Below, in pieces: positions 52,373 through 61,674 of a stretch of DNA of 64,000 nt (position 1 is its first letter; the number at the start of each line of letters is the position of its first letter). Source of the stretch: Alphaproteobacteria bacterium (GTDB lineage: Bacteria > Pseudomonadota > Alphaproteobacteria > Micavibrionales > Micavibrionaceae). A program made the translations under genes and the position numbers. A model generated the notes under the pieces. The model searched no databases and had not been told where the DNA came from. It saw nothing but the letters and a program-made list of their open reading frames with translations. The stretch lies in NCBI GenBank assembly GCA_009995595.1, contig JAACPE010000001.1:124001-188000 (forward strand), read 5' to 3'.

Positions 52373-53236
52373 TTAAGTGGCGGCCTTTTTAGCGTTGCGG
52401 GGTTCTTCTTCCATTAATGGCTCATACCATTGACGCAAAAGCCCTGCCTCTGATCGGCTGGGGTGATTAAAAGGAGGTTTGAGTGTTTTGTAGAAATATT
52501 TTTGGACAAGGTCTTGCCATGTTATTTCGATATCAAGATTGTGATATGCGCACCAACTTTCAAACCAGACTGTGCCCGCGCGGACATGGGTGATTTCATC
52601 ATCGTGGATGATTTGCAACAAATCGGCGGAAATATCATCATCAAATTTCTTCATGGATTCAATCATGTGGGGCGTGACGTCTAGGCCGCGTGCCTCAAGC
52701 ACCATGGGGACAACGGCAAGGCGCGCGGCGAAATCATCGGCGGTTTTGATAGAAGACTCCCAAAGCCCATCATGCGCAGGGAGGTCGCCATAGGCGCAAT
52801 CAAAATCATTCATGCGGCCATTGAGCATGAGAAAATGTTTGGCTTCGTCATCGGCGACCTTGGCCCAATCATCGAAAAATTCGCGGGGCAGGGTAAATCC
52901 CTCACTTGCGTTTTCATCAGACAGATAGGAAAACCGAGCCATGATATCCCATGCCAGATCAATCGCGTTCAGCTCTATATGGGCGAGGGCATGGAGGAGG
53001 GCTTTTTTAGATTTGAGTGAGCCAGCCTTTCCGCGTTTGGGCATATCGCGGGGATCACACAGTATCGGCGCATCGGGGCGGGCGGGGCGCATGGGTGTTT
53101 CATTCGTCAAACCAACTTTTGCGAGTGTACCATCACGCCAGAGTTCAACCATGGCGCGGGAGTGGTGCGCCTTTTGGCTGGCGTCTTTTGTATTCAGAAC
53201 GCTTAAGGCGGCATCGCACAGGGTTTTTATCATCAT
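52373..53236 (-). CDS. DUF455 ferritin-like protein
   Basis: 287 residues from ATG 53236, which overlaps the stop of the upstream methyltransferase gene (ATGA). Ferritin-like helices with paired carboxylate/His motifs: AHIELNAIDLAWDI, DDEAKHFLML and IHDDEITHV, which should bind a di-metal centre. The N-terminus contains RPARPDAPILCDPRDMPKR, typical of DUF455. It may be an oxidase or hydroxylase; the substrate is unknown. Coupled to the homocysteine methyltransferase gene. Confidence 0.85.
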   Translation of the reverse strand: MMIKTLCDAALSVLNTKDASQKAHHSRAMVELWRDGTLAKVGLTNETPMRPARPDAPILCDPRDMPKRGKAGSLKSKKALLHALAHIELNAIDLAWDIMARFSYLSDENASEGFTLPREFFDDWAKVADDEAKHFLMLNGRMNDFDCAYGDLPAHDGLWESSIKTADDFAARLAVVPMVLEARGLDVTPHMIESMKKFDDDISADLLQIIHDDEITHVRAGTVWFESWCAYHNLDIEITWQDLVQKYFYKTLKPPFNHPSRSEAGLLRQWYEPLMEEEPRNAKKAAT

Positions 53237-54153
53237 GATAAATTCTCTTTGAGATATTGAATATAATGAGGGCCAATGCCGCAGCATCCGCCAATGATAT
53301 TTGAGCCAAGGGTGCGCCATTCAACGGCGTAATCATAGTAATCTTGTGGGGTTAATTCATCATTGAGCGGGGTGATTTGTTCGTTGGCCAAATGCCCTTT
53401 TTTCATACTTTTCTTAAAGTTATTGGCATAGGCGCCCAGATGAATTGTATCGGGGATAAGGGTTGCGGCGATTGATAAAGCGTCGGCCATTTCCTCGGGG
53501 CGCGAGCAGTTGAATAATATCCCTTCAATATTCGCCCATGTGAGCGTAGCCTTAACCGCGTTCTCCACGGTGTTTTCAGAGCGGATTGTGGGAGGGTCGT
53601 TTTTATCCTCGCGGTCGGTCAATGTGAAAGACGCCCAGAGAGGCTTGCCTGTTTTGGCGAGTTCGCGGGCGACAAATTCCCCTTCTTTGAGTGATGAAAT
53701 TGTTTCCATGAGCCAGATATCAATATGATCGGCTTGTGCCTCGATGAGCGGGATTAAGATGGCGAGTGCTTTATCTTCGCAAAAGGCATCGGGGTTGTAG
53801 GAGCCAAAAAGCGGCGGGATGGACGCGGCAACGGTTACTTTATGGGGGGCCTTATCCGCGCAGTCACGGGCGCGGGTTGCGGCGATACGGATCAGATCAC
53901 GCCCTTGGGTATCAAAAACGGCTTGCCCGACATGAAAAGGCACAACGGCGTAGGCGTTGGTAATGATAATTTCTGCGCCAGCCTTGATAAAGTTATCATG
54001 CGCCTGTGAGACGCTTTGCGGTGCTTGCATGAGGGCGAGAGCCGACCATTCGGGCTGTCTGAAGGGGGCGCCCATGCGTTCCAGCTCGCGGCCCATGCCA
54101 CCATCCATAATCATTACAGGTTTTTTAGCTCGTTTTGCTTTTGATTGTTCCAT
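53233..54153 (-). CDS. Homocysteine S-methyltransferase family protein
   Basis: 306 residues. Zinc-thiolate motifs: NCSRPEEM near residue 210 and IGGCCGIGPHYI near the end. The start is DGGMGRELER. Such enzymes move a methyl group to homocysteine or related thiols; the methyl donor here is unknown. Start ATG 54153 is chosen; the frame is open 11 codons earlier but would run into the divergent sodC leader. Confidence 0.9.
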   Translation of the reverse strand: MEQSKAKRAKKPVMIMDGGMGRELERMGAPFRQPEWSALALMQAPQSVSQAHDNFIKAGAEIIITNAYAVVPFHVGQAVFDTQGRDLIRIAATRARDCADKAPHKVTVAASIPPLFGSYNPDAFCEDKALAILIPLIEAQADHIDIWLMETISSLKEGEFVARELAKTGKPLWASFTLTDREDKNDPPTIRSENTVENAVKATLTWANIEGILFNCSRPEEMADALSIAATLIPDTIHLGAYANNFKKSMKKGHLANEQITPLNDELTPQDYYDYAVEWRTLGSNIIGGCCGIGPHYIQYLKENLS

Positions 54154-54210
54154 AGATGATTTATAGTGTCTTTTAAGCCCATTCACAATGTTTTAACAGG
54201 AGCCTTCCTT

Positions 54211-54912
54211 ATGAAATTTCGTCATTTTTGCCTTTCTCTTTCGATTCTTGCGCTTTCAAGCTTGCCAGTTTTGGCCCATGAAACGGCGGATGATCACTGG
54301 CACTATAATGACGCCAAAGTAAAACATTATCTGGCTGTGTTGATTAATGACAAGGGCGAACAAACAGGATCTGCGGTTTTGATAGAGACACCCAAAGGCG
54401 TGTTGATGACCCTTAAAGTTGAGGGATTTGAAGGCGGCGGAGAGCACGCTATCCATTTTCATGAGAAGGCAGATTGCACGCCGCTTGCTGGGGATGCCAA
54501 AGGAGCATTTACAAATTCAGGCGGGCATTATAACCCCGATGGTCATAATCATGGATATCATGACCCACAAGGCGCACATGCGGGGGACATGCCGAATTTG
54601 ATTGCCCATTCGGACGGCACAGTGCATGTGAAGATGTTAAATACTTTTGTGACCTTGGGCGACAAAGCCGTTGATGGGCGCGCGCCGTTATTTGACGCCG
54701 ATGGCTCTGCGCTTATTATCCATCATGGCGCCGATGATTATCACTCTCAGCCAACTGGGGACGCGGGCGGGCGTTTTGCCTGCGGTGTAATCACAAACCA
54801 AGAACACGCGCAGCCCATGGCACAAAAGCATGACGGCGCCCACGACCACGGCGCAGGCCATGAAGGCGATAAAGACAAGTCCTATATGCAAGTGCCGATG
54901 AGTATTGAGTAG
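54211..54912 (+). CDS. sodC: Superoxide dismutase [Cu-Zn], periplasmic, His-rich
   Basis: 233 residues with signal peptide (FCLSLSILALSSLPVLA). Metal ligands: HAIHFHEKADC, GGHYNPDGHNHGYHD, LIIHHGADDYHS; the disulfide Cys pair is in ADC and FACGV. An N-terminal His-rich segment (HETADDHWHYND) and a C-terminal one (HAQPMAQKHDGAHDHGAGHEGD) probably help acquire copper or zinc. AGGAG site before ATG 54211. Its TAG stop is part of a TAGATCTA palindrome. Confidence 0.94.
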   Translation: MKFRHFCLSLSILALSSLPVLAHETADDHWHYNDAKVKHYLAVLINDKGEQTGSAVLIETPKGVLMTLKVEGFEGGGEHAIHFHEKADCTPLAGDAKGAFTNSGGHYNPDGHNHGYHDPQGAHAGDMPNLIAHSDGTVHVKMLNTFVTLGDKAVDGRAPLFDADGSALIIHHGADDYHSQPTGDAGGRFACGVITNQEHAQPMAQKHDGAHDHGAGHEGDKDKSYMQVPMSIE

Positions 54913-54983
54913 ATCTACAATATTTAATTAAATTTTAGATCTAAAAAATAGATCCTTGACTTAGATCTATTTTATGCTATTAT
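54910..54983 (+). promoter_or_regulatory. Promoter with AGATCT operator array for the DGQHR gene
   Basis: -35 TTGACT (54956-54961), 16-base spacer, -10 TATTAT (54978-54983). A 14-bp palindrome TTTTAGATCTAAAA spans 54933-54946. A 10-bp inverted repeat AAAATAGATC (54945-54954) / GATCTATTTT (54964-54973) encloses the -35. TAGATCTA also lies at 54910-54917. Three AGATC centres are exactly 13 bases apart. Confidence 0.7.
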
Positions 54984-55007
54984 TCATTGTTATTAATGGA
55001 GAAGACA

Positions 55008-56117
55008 ATGCCGCTACAAGTCGTAAAAGCTCAAAATATGCAAGGAAATGTACCCACTGTCGTAGGTGTTATAAATGCAGGCAGACTCGTAAGTTCTTTT
55101 TATGTTCCAAAACGTGACACAAAAAAGAAAGAGGGCTATCAGAGAGAGGTGTCTCAAGCTAGGGTTAACAAACTTAAAAATGATTTATTAAAGAAGCGAG
55201 TTGATTTACCGACGGCTATTTTACTTAATTTGCGCGGTGTTACATTTGAACAGATTGTTAAGAAAGAAAATGGTTCGTTTTACTTAGACGATTTTATTGA
55301 TAAGAAGACTCCTTTTTATGTTGTAGATGGACAGCACAGAGTAGTAGCGCTGTCTCAGTTGTACCAAGATGACCCAGAAAGATGGTCAAATTTTTCTATA
55401 CCATTTGTTTGTATGATTGGTGCTGATGAAAATCAAGAAATGGAACAGTTTTACATTGTTAATTCTAACGCTAAATCTGTTAGAACGGACTTGGCATTGG
55501 ATCTTTTAAAACAACGAGCTGAGAGTAGTGAGTTACTGCAGCAAGGGTTAATTGAGAAAGGCGAAATTTGGAAGGTTTCTGGACAAAATGTTGTAGAGAG
55601 CTTATCTATGAACTCTCCTGTCTGGAAATATAGAATAAGATTTCCAAATGAACCTAAAGCCGATACCATGATTACATCTTCATCTATGGTTACTTCTTTA
55701 AAGCCTTTATTAAACACTCCTTATTTTGAAAATATAAAAACGAACGATCAGATATCTATTTTAGATGCATATTGGCGAGCTATAAAAAACATTCTACCTG
55801 AGGCGTTTGAAGAATTTTCTGGATTTACAATTCAAAAAGGAATTGGAGTTACGGTGTTTCATAATGTTCTTATTTTGGTTTTAGAGCATGTGCGTTCTAA
55901 CGGTGATTCTGTGTCTGAAGTTTCTTCGTATGAAAAAGTTATAAAAAACTCTTTAGAAAGTCTTCAAGGTGAAAATTCTAAAAATGCTCCTGTTGATGGT
56001 GTCGACTTTTGGAGGACTGCACCTGACGGGGCTGCAGGATCTTACAGTAGTAGTGCGGGACAGAGAGTCTTAATTTCGAAGATTAAGTCACTTTTGCCAC
56101 AGATAGAGGTAGAATAG
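55008..56117 (+). CDS. DGQHR-domain protein (DndB-like family)
   Basis: 369 residues from ATG 55008 (GGAGAAG upstream); upstream starts at 54987 or 54996 are too close to the promoter. Motifs: YQREVSQARVNKLKNDLL, the diagnostic VVDGQHRVVALSQLY near residue 108, EQFYIVNSNAKSVRTDLALDLL, and DFWRTAPDGAAGSYSSSAGQRVL near the end. DGQHR proteins include DndB, a regulator of DNA phosphorothioation, but no dnd genes are near. Codon use is AT-rich with AGA/AGG, unlike neighbours, indicating transfer. It lies directly before a tRNA-like gene. Confidence 0.82.
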   Translation: MPLQVVKAQNMQGNVPTVVGVINAGRLVSSFYVPKRDTKKKEGYQREVSQARVNKLKNDLLKKRVDLPTAILLNLRGVTFEQIVKKENGSFYLDDFIDKKTPFYVVDGQHRVVALSQLYQDDPERWSNFSIPFVCMIGADENQEMEQFYIVNSNAKSVRTDLALDLLKQRAESSELLQQGLIEKGEIWKVSGQNVVESLSMNSPVWKYRIRFPNEPKADTMITSSSMVTSLKPLLNTPYFENIKTNDQISILDAYWRAIKNILPEAFEEFSGFTIQKGIGVTVFHNVLILVLEHVRSNGDSVSEVSSYEKVIKNSLESLQGENSKNAPVDGVDFWRTAPDGAAGSYSSSAGQRVLISKIKSLLPQIEVE

Positions 56118-56123
56118 TTTTTT

Positions 56124-56233
56124 AGTCGAGTAGCTCAATGGATAGAGCGCCTGTGGGTTCTAAGTATACTCTAAGTCACCTTTTTAGTATACACCTAAGG
56201 AGGATATTGGTTCAAGTCCAATCTCGACTGCCA
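56124..56233 (+). tRNA. tRNA-like gene (Arg-type) with an expanded, non-canonical anticodon arm
   Basis: The acceptor stem AGTCGAG (56124-56130) pairs perfectly with CTCGACT (56223-56229), then G and an encoded CCA. The D arm is GCTC/GAGC with an AATGGATA loop, as in Arg tRNAs. The T arm ATTGG-TTCAAGT-CCAAT is perfect. Between D and T arms there are about 57 bases instead of about 23. No 5-bp anticodon stem with a U33 loop can be drawn. The region instead folds as CCT/AGG, GGGT/ACCT and GTATACT/AGTATAC (56164-56170 and 56186-56192). CTAAG occurs at 56160, 56171 and 56195. It may be a disrupted tRNA-Arg(UCU) or a tRNA-like RNA. Confidence 0.55.
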
Positions 56234-56234
56234 C

Positions 56235-58070
56235 CTACTTATCATCACCCATTTTCAATGCATTGATGAAGGCGCTTTGGGGGATTTCGACGTTGCCGTA
56301 TTGGCGCATTTTCTTCTTACCCTTTTTCTGCTTTTCGAGGAGCTTTTTCTTACGGGAGATATCACCGCCATAACATTTGGCGGTCACGTCTTTACGCATG
56401 GCGGAGATGTGCTCAGCCGCGATGATTTTTCCGCCCAAGGCCGCCTGCACAGCGATTTTAAACATCTGGCGCGGAATAAGCTCTTTAAGGCGTTCACAAA
56501 GTTGACGCCCGCGTGTTTCGGCAGCGTCTTTGTGGACGATCATGGAAAGCGCGTCCACTGGCTCTTGGTTGACGCGGATATCCAGTTTCACAAGGCTGTT
56601 TTCGGCGTAGCCATCAAGCGCATAATCAAAAGACGCATAACCGCGTGAGATTGATTTTAAACGGTCATAAAAATCAAAGACCACTTCATTAAGGGGCAGG
56701 CGATACACCATCATCGCGCGTGAGCCAGCATAGGTTAGCTCAACTTGTTGTCCGCGGCGGTCTTGGCAGAGTTGCAAGATGCCACCTAAATATTCATCGG
56801 GTACTAAAATCGTGGCCTTGATCCATGGCTCTTCGATCGATTTTATTTTCACAATATCAGGCATATCGACAGGGTTATACAGCTCGATCTGTGTGCCATT
56901 GGTGAGGTTGACTTTATAAACCACGCTGGGCGCGGTGGGGATGAGGTCGAGGTCAAATTCACGCTCTAAACGCTCTTGGATAATTTCCATGTGGAGCAAT
57001 CCCAAAAACCCGCAGCGAAAACCAAGGCCAAGAGCTTGTGATGTTTCGGCCTCATAATGAAGGGAGGCATCATTCAGCGCGAGCTTACCCAAACTATCGC
57101 GTAGTTTTTCGTAATCGCCCGCGTCCGCAGGAAAGAGCGAGCAAAACACCATCGGGATCGACGGTTTAAAGCCCGCCAATTTTTCAGCGCAAGGTTTTTT
57201 CTCATCGGTAATGGTATCGCCAACTTTGGTTTCAGAGATATCCTTGATCGAGGCCGTGATAAAGCCCATTTCACCCGGGCCCAGCACATCCGTTTGAAGG
57301 AGTTTGGGGGTAAAGACCCCAACGCGGTCAAGCTCACGCGCGGCGCCAGTTGCCATAAATTTGATTTTTTGCCCTTTACGCAAATAACCATCAATGACAC
57401 GCACAAGGACGACAACGCCCAGATAGGTGTCATACCAGCTATCGACCAGTAAGGCCTTTGTCGGTGCCTCTGTGTCGCCCTCATGGGGCGGGGGCAGGCG
57501 GGTGACGATGGCTTCAAGAAGACCATCAATGTTTATGCCTGTTTTACCCGACACGGCAATAGCGTCATCAGCAGGCAGGCCAATCACATCTTCGATCTGT
57601 TTTTTTGCCTTTTCGACGTCGGCGGCGGGCAGGTCGATTTTGTTAATAACGGGTACGATTTCGTGGTTGTTCTCAATCGCCTGATAGACGTTGGCCAGTG
57701 TTTGCGCCTCGACCCCTTGGGTTGAATCGACAATCAAGAGCGAGCCCTCGCAAGACGCCAGCGAGCGTGACACTTCATAGGCAAAATCCACGTGGCCCGG
57801 CGTATCCATCAAATTGAGCTGATAGGTGATGCCGTCCTTAGCCTCATAGCTGAGGCGGACAGTTTGCGCCTTGATCGTGATGCCGCGCTCTTGCTCTAGC
57901 TCCATGCTGTCGAGGACTTGCTCTTTCATCTCACGCTCGGTAAGGCCGCCGCAAGTTTGGATTAAACGATCCGCCAGCGTGCTTTTTCCATGGTCAATAT
58001 GCGCGATAATCGCAAAATTGCGAATATGCGCTAAAGGCTTAGTTGTGGTATTATTATTAGATGTGCTCAT
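56235..58070 (-). CDS. lepA: Elongation factor 4 (LepA)
   Basis: 611 residues. Translational GTPase with G1 [10 protein letters not shown]3 DTPGHVDF and G4 NKIDLPAAD, domains II-V, and the LepA-specific C-terminal domain with [27 protein letters not shown] 58070 is chosen for the usual short N-terminus; the frame is open 71 codons further upstream. Its stop lies one base from the tRNA-like gene on the other strand. Confidence 0.96.
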   Translation of the reverse strand: MSTSNNNTTTKPLAHIRNFAIIAHIDHGKSTLADRLIQTCGGLTEREMKEQVLDSMELEQERGITIKAQTVRLSYEAKDGITYQLNLMDTPGHVDFAYEVSRSLASCEGSLLIVDSTQGVEAQTLANVYQAIENNHEIVPVINKIDLPAADVEKAKKQIEDVIGLPADDAIAVSGKTGINIDGLLEAIVTRLPPPHEGDTEAPTKALLVDSWYDTYLGVVVLVRVIDGYLRKGQKIKFMATGAARELDRVGVFTPKLLQTDVLGPGEMGFITASIKDISETKVGDTITDEKKPCAEKLAGFKPSIPMVFCSLFPADAGDYEKLRDSLGKLALNDASLHYEAETSQALGLGFRCGFLGLLHMEIIQERLEREFDLDLIPTAPSVVYKVNLTNGTQIELYNPVDMPDIVKIKSIEEPWIKATILVPDEYLGGILQLCQDRRGQQVELTYAGSRAMMVYRLPLNEVVFDFYDRLKSISRGYASFDYALDGYAENSLVKLDIRVNQEPVDALSMIVHKDAAETRGRQLCERLKELIPRQMFKIAVQAALGGKIIAAEHISAMRKDVTAKCYGGDISRKKKLLEKQKKGKKKMRQYGNVEIPQSAFINALKMGDDK

Positions 58071-58166
58071 AACCCCCAGACAATAAGGGTCTTGCGGGAA
58101 AACGCAAGCTGGAATAAGAGTATAAGAGTGGTTATTGACGAAATTTAATGAACAGGAGTATTGGCG

Positions 58167-58772
58167 ATGAATTTTGATAAGAAAAAGGGTCTTAAAATTG
58201 CGAGTTTTGCAGGATTTGGCGCGCTGGCTGTTGCCGGTTTGGTTGCGGCGAGCCAAGGCGGGATGATGAATCTTCATGGACAATCTTTAATCGCGCAAGA
58301 CACGACAATAAGCCAGATTGCCCCCGCTGGCGGGGAAGAAGTTCAAGAACCCGTTTTGGACAGTATGGGCGCGGTTGAGCCTTTAGAAAATGATTCTTTC
58401 GGTGCGGATGAGCAGAGCGCAGATAATAGCGACCATGCCCATAGCCATGACGGTGAGCATGACCATGCCAAAGAGACAGACGGGGAAAGCCCCGAAAGCG
58501 CTGAGAGCATCGAAGCAACGCCCGAGGCCTATAACGATCACGGTCATTCGCATGATGATGATGAGGAATGGGTCGAAGATGTTAAAGACACAACCTGCGG
58601 CGTCTATGATGAATGGGTTAATAAGCCCCTCGATGAAGAAGCGGTGAAAGCCGTCGGGCGTGAATACCGTATCCTAAAACCAGATTCAGTGATGACCATG
58701 GACCACAACCCAGAACGCATGAACGTTTACATTAATAATAATGAAATCGTTCTAAGCGTTATGTGTGGGTAG
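58167..58772 (+). CDS. His-rich exported protein with I78-type inhibitor domain
   Basis: 201 residues from ATG 58167 (AGGAG upstream). An N-terminal hydrophobic segment ([19 protein letters not shown]) is either a signal or an anchor. An acidic, His-rich linker ([22 protein letters not shown]) could bind metal. The C-terminal ~65 residues, from [20 protein letters not shown] to the final VMCG, match the peptidase inhibitor I78 pattern with its two Cys residues and the [12 protein letters not shown] block. Probably a periplasmic protease inhibitor. Confidence 0.75.
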   Translation: MNFDKKKGLKIASFAGFGALAVAGLVAASQGGMMNLHGQSLIAQDTTISQIAPAGGEEVQEPVLDSMGAVEPLENDSFGADEQSADNSDHAHSHDGEHDHAKETDGESPESAESIEATPEAYNDHGHSHDDDEEWVEDVKDTTCGVYDEWVNKPLDEEAVKAVGREYRILKPDSVMTMDHNPERMNVYINNNEIVLSVMCG

Positions 58773-58781
58773 GAATTATCC

Positions 58782-59930
58782 TTAGAGTTGCATTGCAGGC
58801 GCTTGCGCTGTTACGCCCTGTTGAGGGATAACTGGCGCGGTGTCTCTCACGGTTGGAGGCGGCGTTGTAGCATCTCTAAAAGTACCGTTTGCAGAAAGTT
58901 CTGATGTTTCTGTCTCGACAGCAGCAGCGCGCTCTGGATTTCTTTCTGTGGTAGGAATTTCGAAAAGTACACGATCATTTTCGCCACCACCAATGGCAGT
59001 AATCAAATTCTCTCCTCGCTCCATAAGGCCGGGAATAGCAGGTGAATATTGCTGATAAAGTTCAGCGTAAGGCTGCATGACAGCCTGAATAATACCTGCG
59101 ATCGGGCCCATGACAGCCATGAAATCTGAGAGTTCTTGACCACTTAAGCCGAGTTGGCCGCCTACGTTTGTAAGGATTCCATTGATGTCACCGCCGTTAA
59201 GAATATCGCCTAAAACAGCGAGCATCATTTCTGGGCGCATGCTAGCAATTTGAGGAACGTTTCCGCCAGCATTGCGAACATCTTCAATAAGTTGCTGTCC
59301 TGCTGCGTCGATAATAGCTTGCTGCGCTGCAATCGCCTCAGCGTTATTTGCCGCACGAGCTGCTTCAAGAGCGGTCTGCGCGGTGTTCATTCTTCCCACT
59401 GTGGTCACAACGGCGTCTAAACGTGACATGTCGTAGTTTGGGTCACTTGCGATTGTGTTAAGCACGTCAGCGACATAAGGGGCGTGTGATGGATCCATGC
59501 TCTGGAGAACATCGAGCATGCTCGCCTGGTCGCCTTCTGCGGTTAAAGATTCTACGACGCGATCTGCAAAGGCGTCATTATAGGCAAAGGCGTTCCCTAG
59601 AGCGTTTTGAACAAGGGGGCCTGCTCTGTTTAAAGCTGTCACAATCTCAGTTTGGCCAGCAGATGTTAACGCGCCTTCTAATACATCGTAACGCGCAGCT
59701 TCTGATTCAGCGCCGCGCATTTCTGCGCGTACTTCAGGAATACGGGATGCAATGAGTTCTGCTGTATTACCAGTTACAGCAGAAGTAATATCTTGCCATA
59801 GTCTAGAGAAGAAACCTCTTTCCTCAGTAGCGGGAACACCACCTTCTTCTGCGAGGGCGCGTGCTGCAGCTACTTCATCAGGTGTTCCTGTTGCGGCTAC
59901 TCTCTCTTCAGCTACTAGACCTAATACCAT
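58782..59930 (-). CDS. Large Ala-rich protein of unknown function
   Basis: 382 residues, very rich in Ala, Gly, Glu and Asn, low in Lys and without Cys. No signal peptide. Helical repeats run through residues 60-260 (e.g. TALEAARAANNAEAIAAQQAIIDAAG), one hydrophobic block is FMAVMGPIAGIIQAVMQPY, and the C-terminus is Pro/Thr-rich. No family recognised. AAAGGAAGAG precedes ATG 59930. Style matches the next gene, so the pair may be functionally linked; secretion or effector roles are only speculative. Confidence 0.55.
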   Translation of the reverse strand: MVLGLVAEERVAATGTPDEVAAARALAEEGGVPATEERGFFSRLWQDITSAVTGNTAELIASRIPEVRAEMRGAESEAARYDVLEGALTSAGQTEIVTALNRAGPLVQNALGNAFAYNDAFADRVVESLTAEGDQASMLDVLQSMDPSHAPYVADVLNTIASDPNYDMSRLDAVVTTVGRMNTAQTALEAARAANNAEAIAAQQAIIDAAGQQLIEDVRNAGGNVPQIASMRPEMMLAVLGDILNGGDINGILTNVGGQLGLSGQELSDFMAVMGPIAGIIQAVMQPYAELYQQYSPAIPGLMERGENLITAIGGGENDRVLFEIPTTERNPERAAAVETETSELSANGTFRDATTPPPTVRDTAPVIPQQGVTAQAPAMQL

Positions 59931-60217
59931 TTGTTCTCTTCCTTTAACTTATATACATAGTATGCCAAAAGGGGTTAAGGAATTGCAAATTTGAGGGGGC
60001 TTTTTTGACAATTTTTTTTAAAAAAAAATATTTAATATCAATGGGTTAATATTTTTCTTCAAAAAACTTCGATATTTCTTATCTTTTTCTTAAGTTTATT
60101 GAACTAATAGGGTTTTGTTTTCATAAGCAAAGAAACGTTTCACCCTCAAAACGCCCAATCGCACCCAATAAAAAACCGCCTATCTGAAGGCGGTTTTTTG
60201 TGAATTCTTATTTTTTA
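59931..60217. other. AT-rich spacer between the two Ala-rich genes
   Basis: Contains poly-A/T runs, TTGACA-like words at about 60005 and the terminator at 60170. No gene seen. It should hold the promoter of the minus-strand gene at 58782-59930. Confidence 0.4.
60170..60199. terminator. Terminator downstream of the second Ala-rich gene
   Basis: AAAAAACCGCCT (60170-60181) pairs with AGGCGGTTTTTT (60188-60199) around a six-base loop. It works in the minus direction for the gene ending at 60218 and could also act on the plus strand. Confidence 0.85.
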
Positions 60218-61441
60218 TTAACCACCAAAACGGAAGTTATTCGCATATGTCGCAACCACAGGGGCTTGAGTATAAGCTGGTGATTCTGGAGCTGGGTCAG
60301 CGGCGTCATTAAAGAAGCTTGATACAGCCCATTCTCCAACTACAAAGCCAGCACCACCTATAATGGCTCCTGGTATCGCGCCAACACCACCAAATACAGC
60401 TCCTGCAGCAGCTCCTGCAAATACGGCACCCATCACACCGCCTGCGTCACTTACAGCACCTTCAAGAGTTTCTCTATCAACTTGGCCTGTTAAGACATCA
60501 CGTGCTTCGTTAGCAAAAGGAACAATATCAAGCACGCCTTCGTATGCAATTTCTCCAACGCTCTGTGGCTGTGCGGCTGCTTGAAATGCTTCTACAGGAA
60601 GCACTGAATTTGTCGTTGGGTCCACAACGTACTGTCCGCTTGCTGATATTAGGTTTTCTGGCATCTCTGCAATTTGCTCTGGCGACGCTGTTATCAACTG
60701 AGCGCCTTCAGGAGCACCTTCAGGAAGTTCCCCAGCTGTTGCAGAATCTGGTGACATAACTAAAGCGGCTGTTGCTACAGTTCCCACAACTGCTGCTGCA
60801 CGTCCCCATCTGCTTCCAGTAATACCAGACCACAAACCTCTTAACATACCTGGATTTCTGACACCCGCTGTTGCAGCGTCTTCAGCTACTTCTGTTGCGA
60901 CTCTACCCGCAGATCCTCCTAATATTTGTCTGCCAGCATAAAGTGTGCTTCCTGCAAGAGCAACTCCTCCAGCAATCTGTCTGCCTATACCATGATCGTT
61001 AGGTGTGACTGTGCGAGGATCGCCTGTAACATCTAAGCCTTGCCCTACTTGTGCTCTAGAAGTTTCACGCATATCGTTAATACGTCTTTCATTCCTAGTT
61101 TGAACCCCTGCTAAGTTATCAGCCCAACGTCCCAAGGTTTCGCTGCCTGTTAGCTCAGCTAGAGCGTCACAGATTGCTGCGAGTGTTCCTGCAAAGAAAG
61201 ATGTTACTCCAGCACGAGCTGTTCCAATGGCATCCCAAGCGGCATTTCTAGCTTGAACAGCACTTGTTTCAGAAACTGTCGCGTCTGCAACGTCTCGTCC
61301 AACACCAGTTACACCGCCACCTTGACCATTTCCGCGGTTAGAGATTGTTTCAAGTCCTAAAGCACCAGCTACGCCAGCTAACGCCCAGCCTCCGCCTTTT
61401 GATAATAATTGCCATGCTCCAGTTGCAATTCCACGTAACAT
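60218..61441 (-). CDS. Large Gly/Ala-rich protein with glycine-zipper segments, unknown function
   Basis: 407 residues, rich in Gly and Ala. Possible membrane stretches: GGGWALAGVAGALGL near the start, WGRAAAVVGTVATAALVMS in the middle and GAVFAGAAAGAVFGGVGAIPGAIIGGAGFVV near the end, the last a glycine-zipper type. One Cys. No signal peptide. Glycine-zipper proteins can insert into membranes, but no toxin family is recognised. It is the upstream member of the Ala-rich pair on the minus strand. Confidence 0.55.
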   Translation of the reverse strand: MLRGIATGAWQLLSKGGGWALAGVAGALGLETISNRGNGQGGGVTGVGRDVADATVSETSAVQARNAAWDAIGTARAGVTSFFAGTLAAICDALAELTGSETLGRWADNLAGVQTRNERRINDMRETSRAQVGQGLDVTGDPRTVTPNDHGIGRQIAGGVALAGSTLYAGRQILGGSAGRVATEVAEDAATAGVRNPGMLRGLWSGITGSRWGRAAAVVGTVATAALVMSPDSATAGELPEGAPEGAQLITASPEQIAEMPENLISASGQYVVDPTTNSVLPVEAFQAAAQPQSVGEIAYEGVLDIVPFANEARDVLTGQVDRETLEGAVSDAGGVMGAVFAGAAAGAVFGGVGAIPGAIIGGAGFVVGEWAVSSFFNDAADPAPESPAYTQAPVVATYANNFRFGG

Positions 61442-61674
61442 TATATTTTCTCCTACTTTACGTTTTATGCCCGTTCGGCGTTGTTCTTGTTACTTTTCTT
61501 AAGTTACCCCTAATATACCGAATCTGGGGTTGTAATTACAAATCAGGCTGAATTATTGTTTTATATCAATGCCTTATTTGGTTTTATGATTTTGGTCTTT
61601 TTTCCCATTTCTTTCATTTTGTCTTTGCGCGGCGCCTTTTTCGGGCGAGGTGGCAATCTATTGACTTGTTTTAG

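Noticed and set aside
56124-56233. A group I or archaeal-type intron in a tRNA
   Set aside because: The extra ~34 bases are far too short for a group I intron and removal does not restore a normal anticodon arm; a standard bulge-helix-bulge is not formed.
58071-58283. 71-codon N-terminal extension of LepA
   Set aside because: It would overlap the promoter and start of the divergent I78 gene and is unlike LepA; ATG 58070 gives the normal length.
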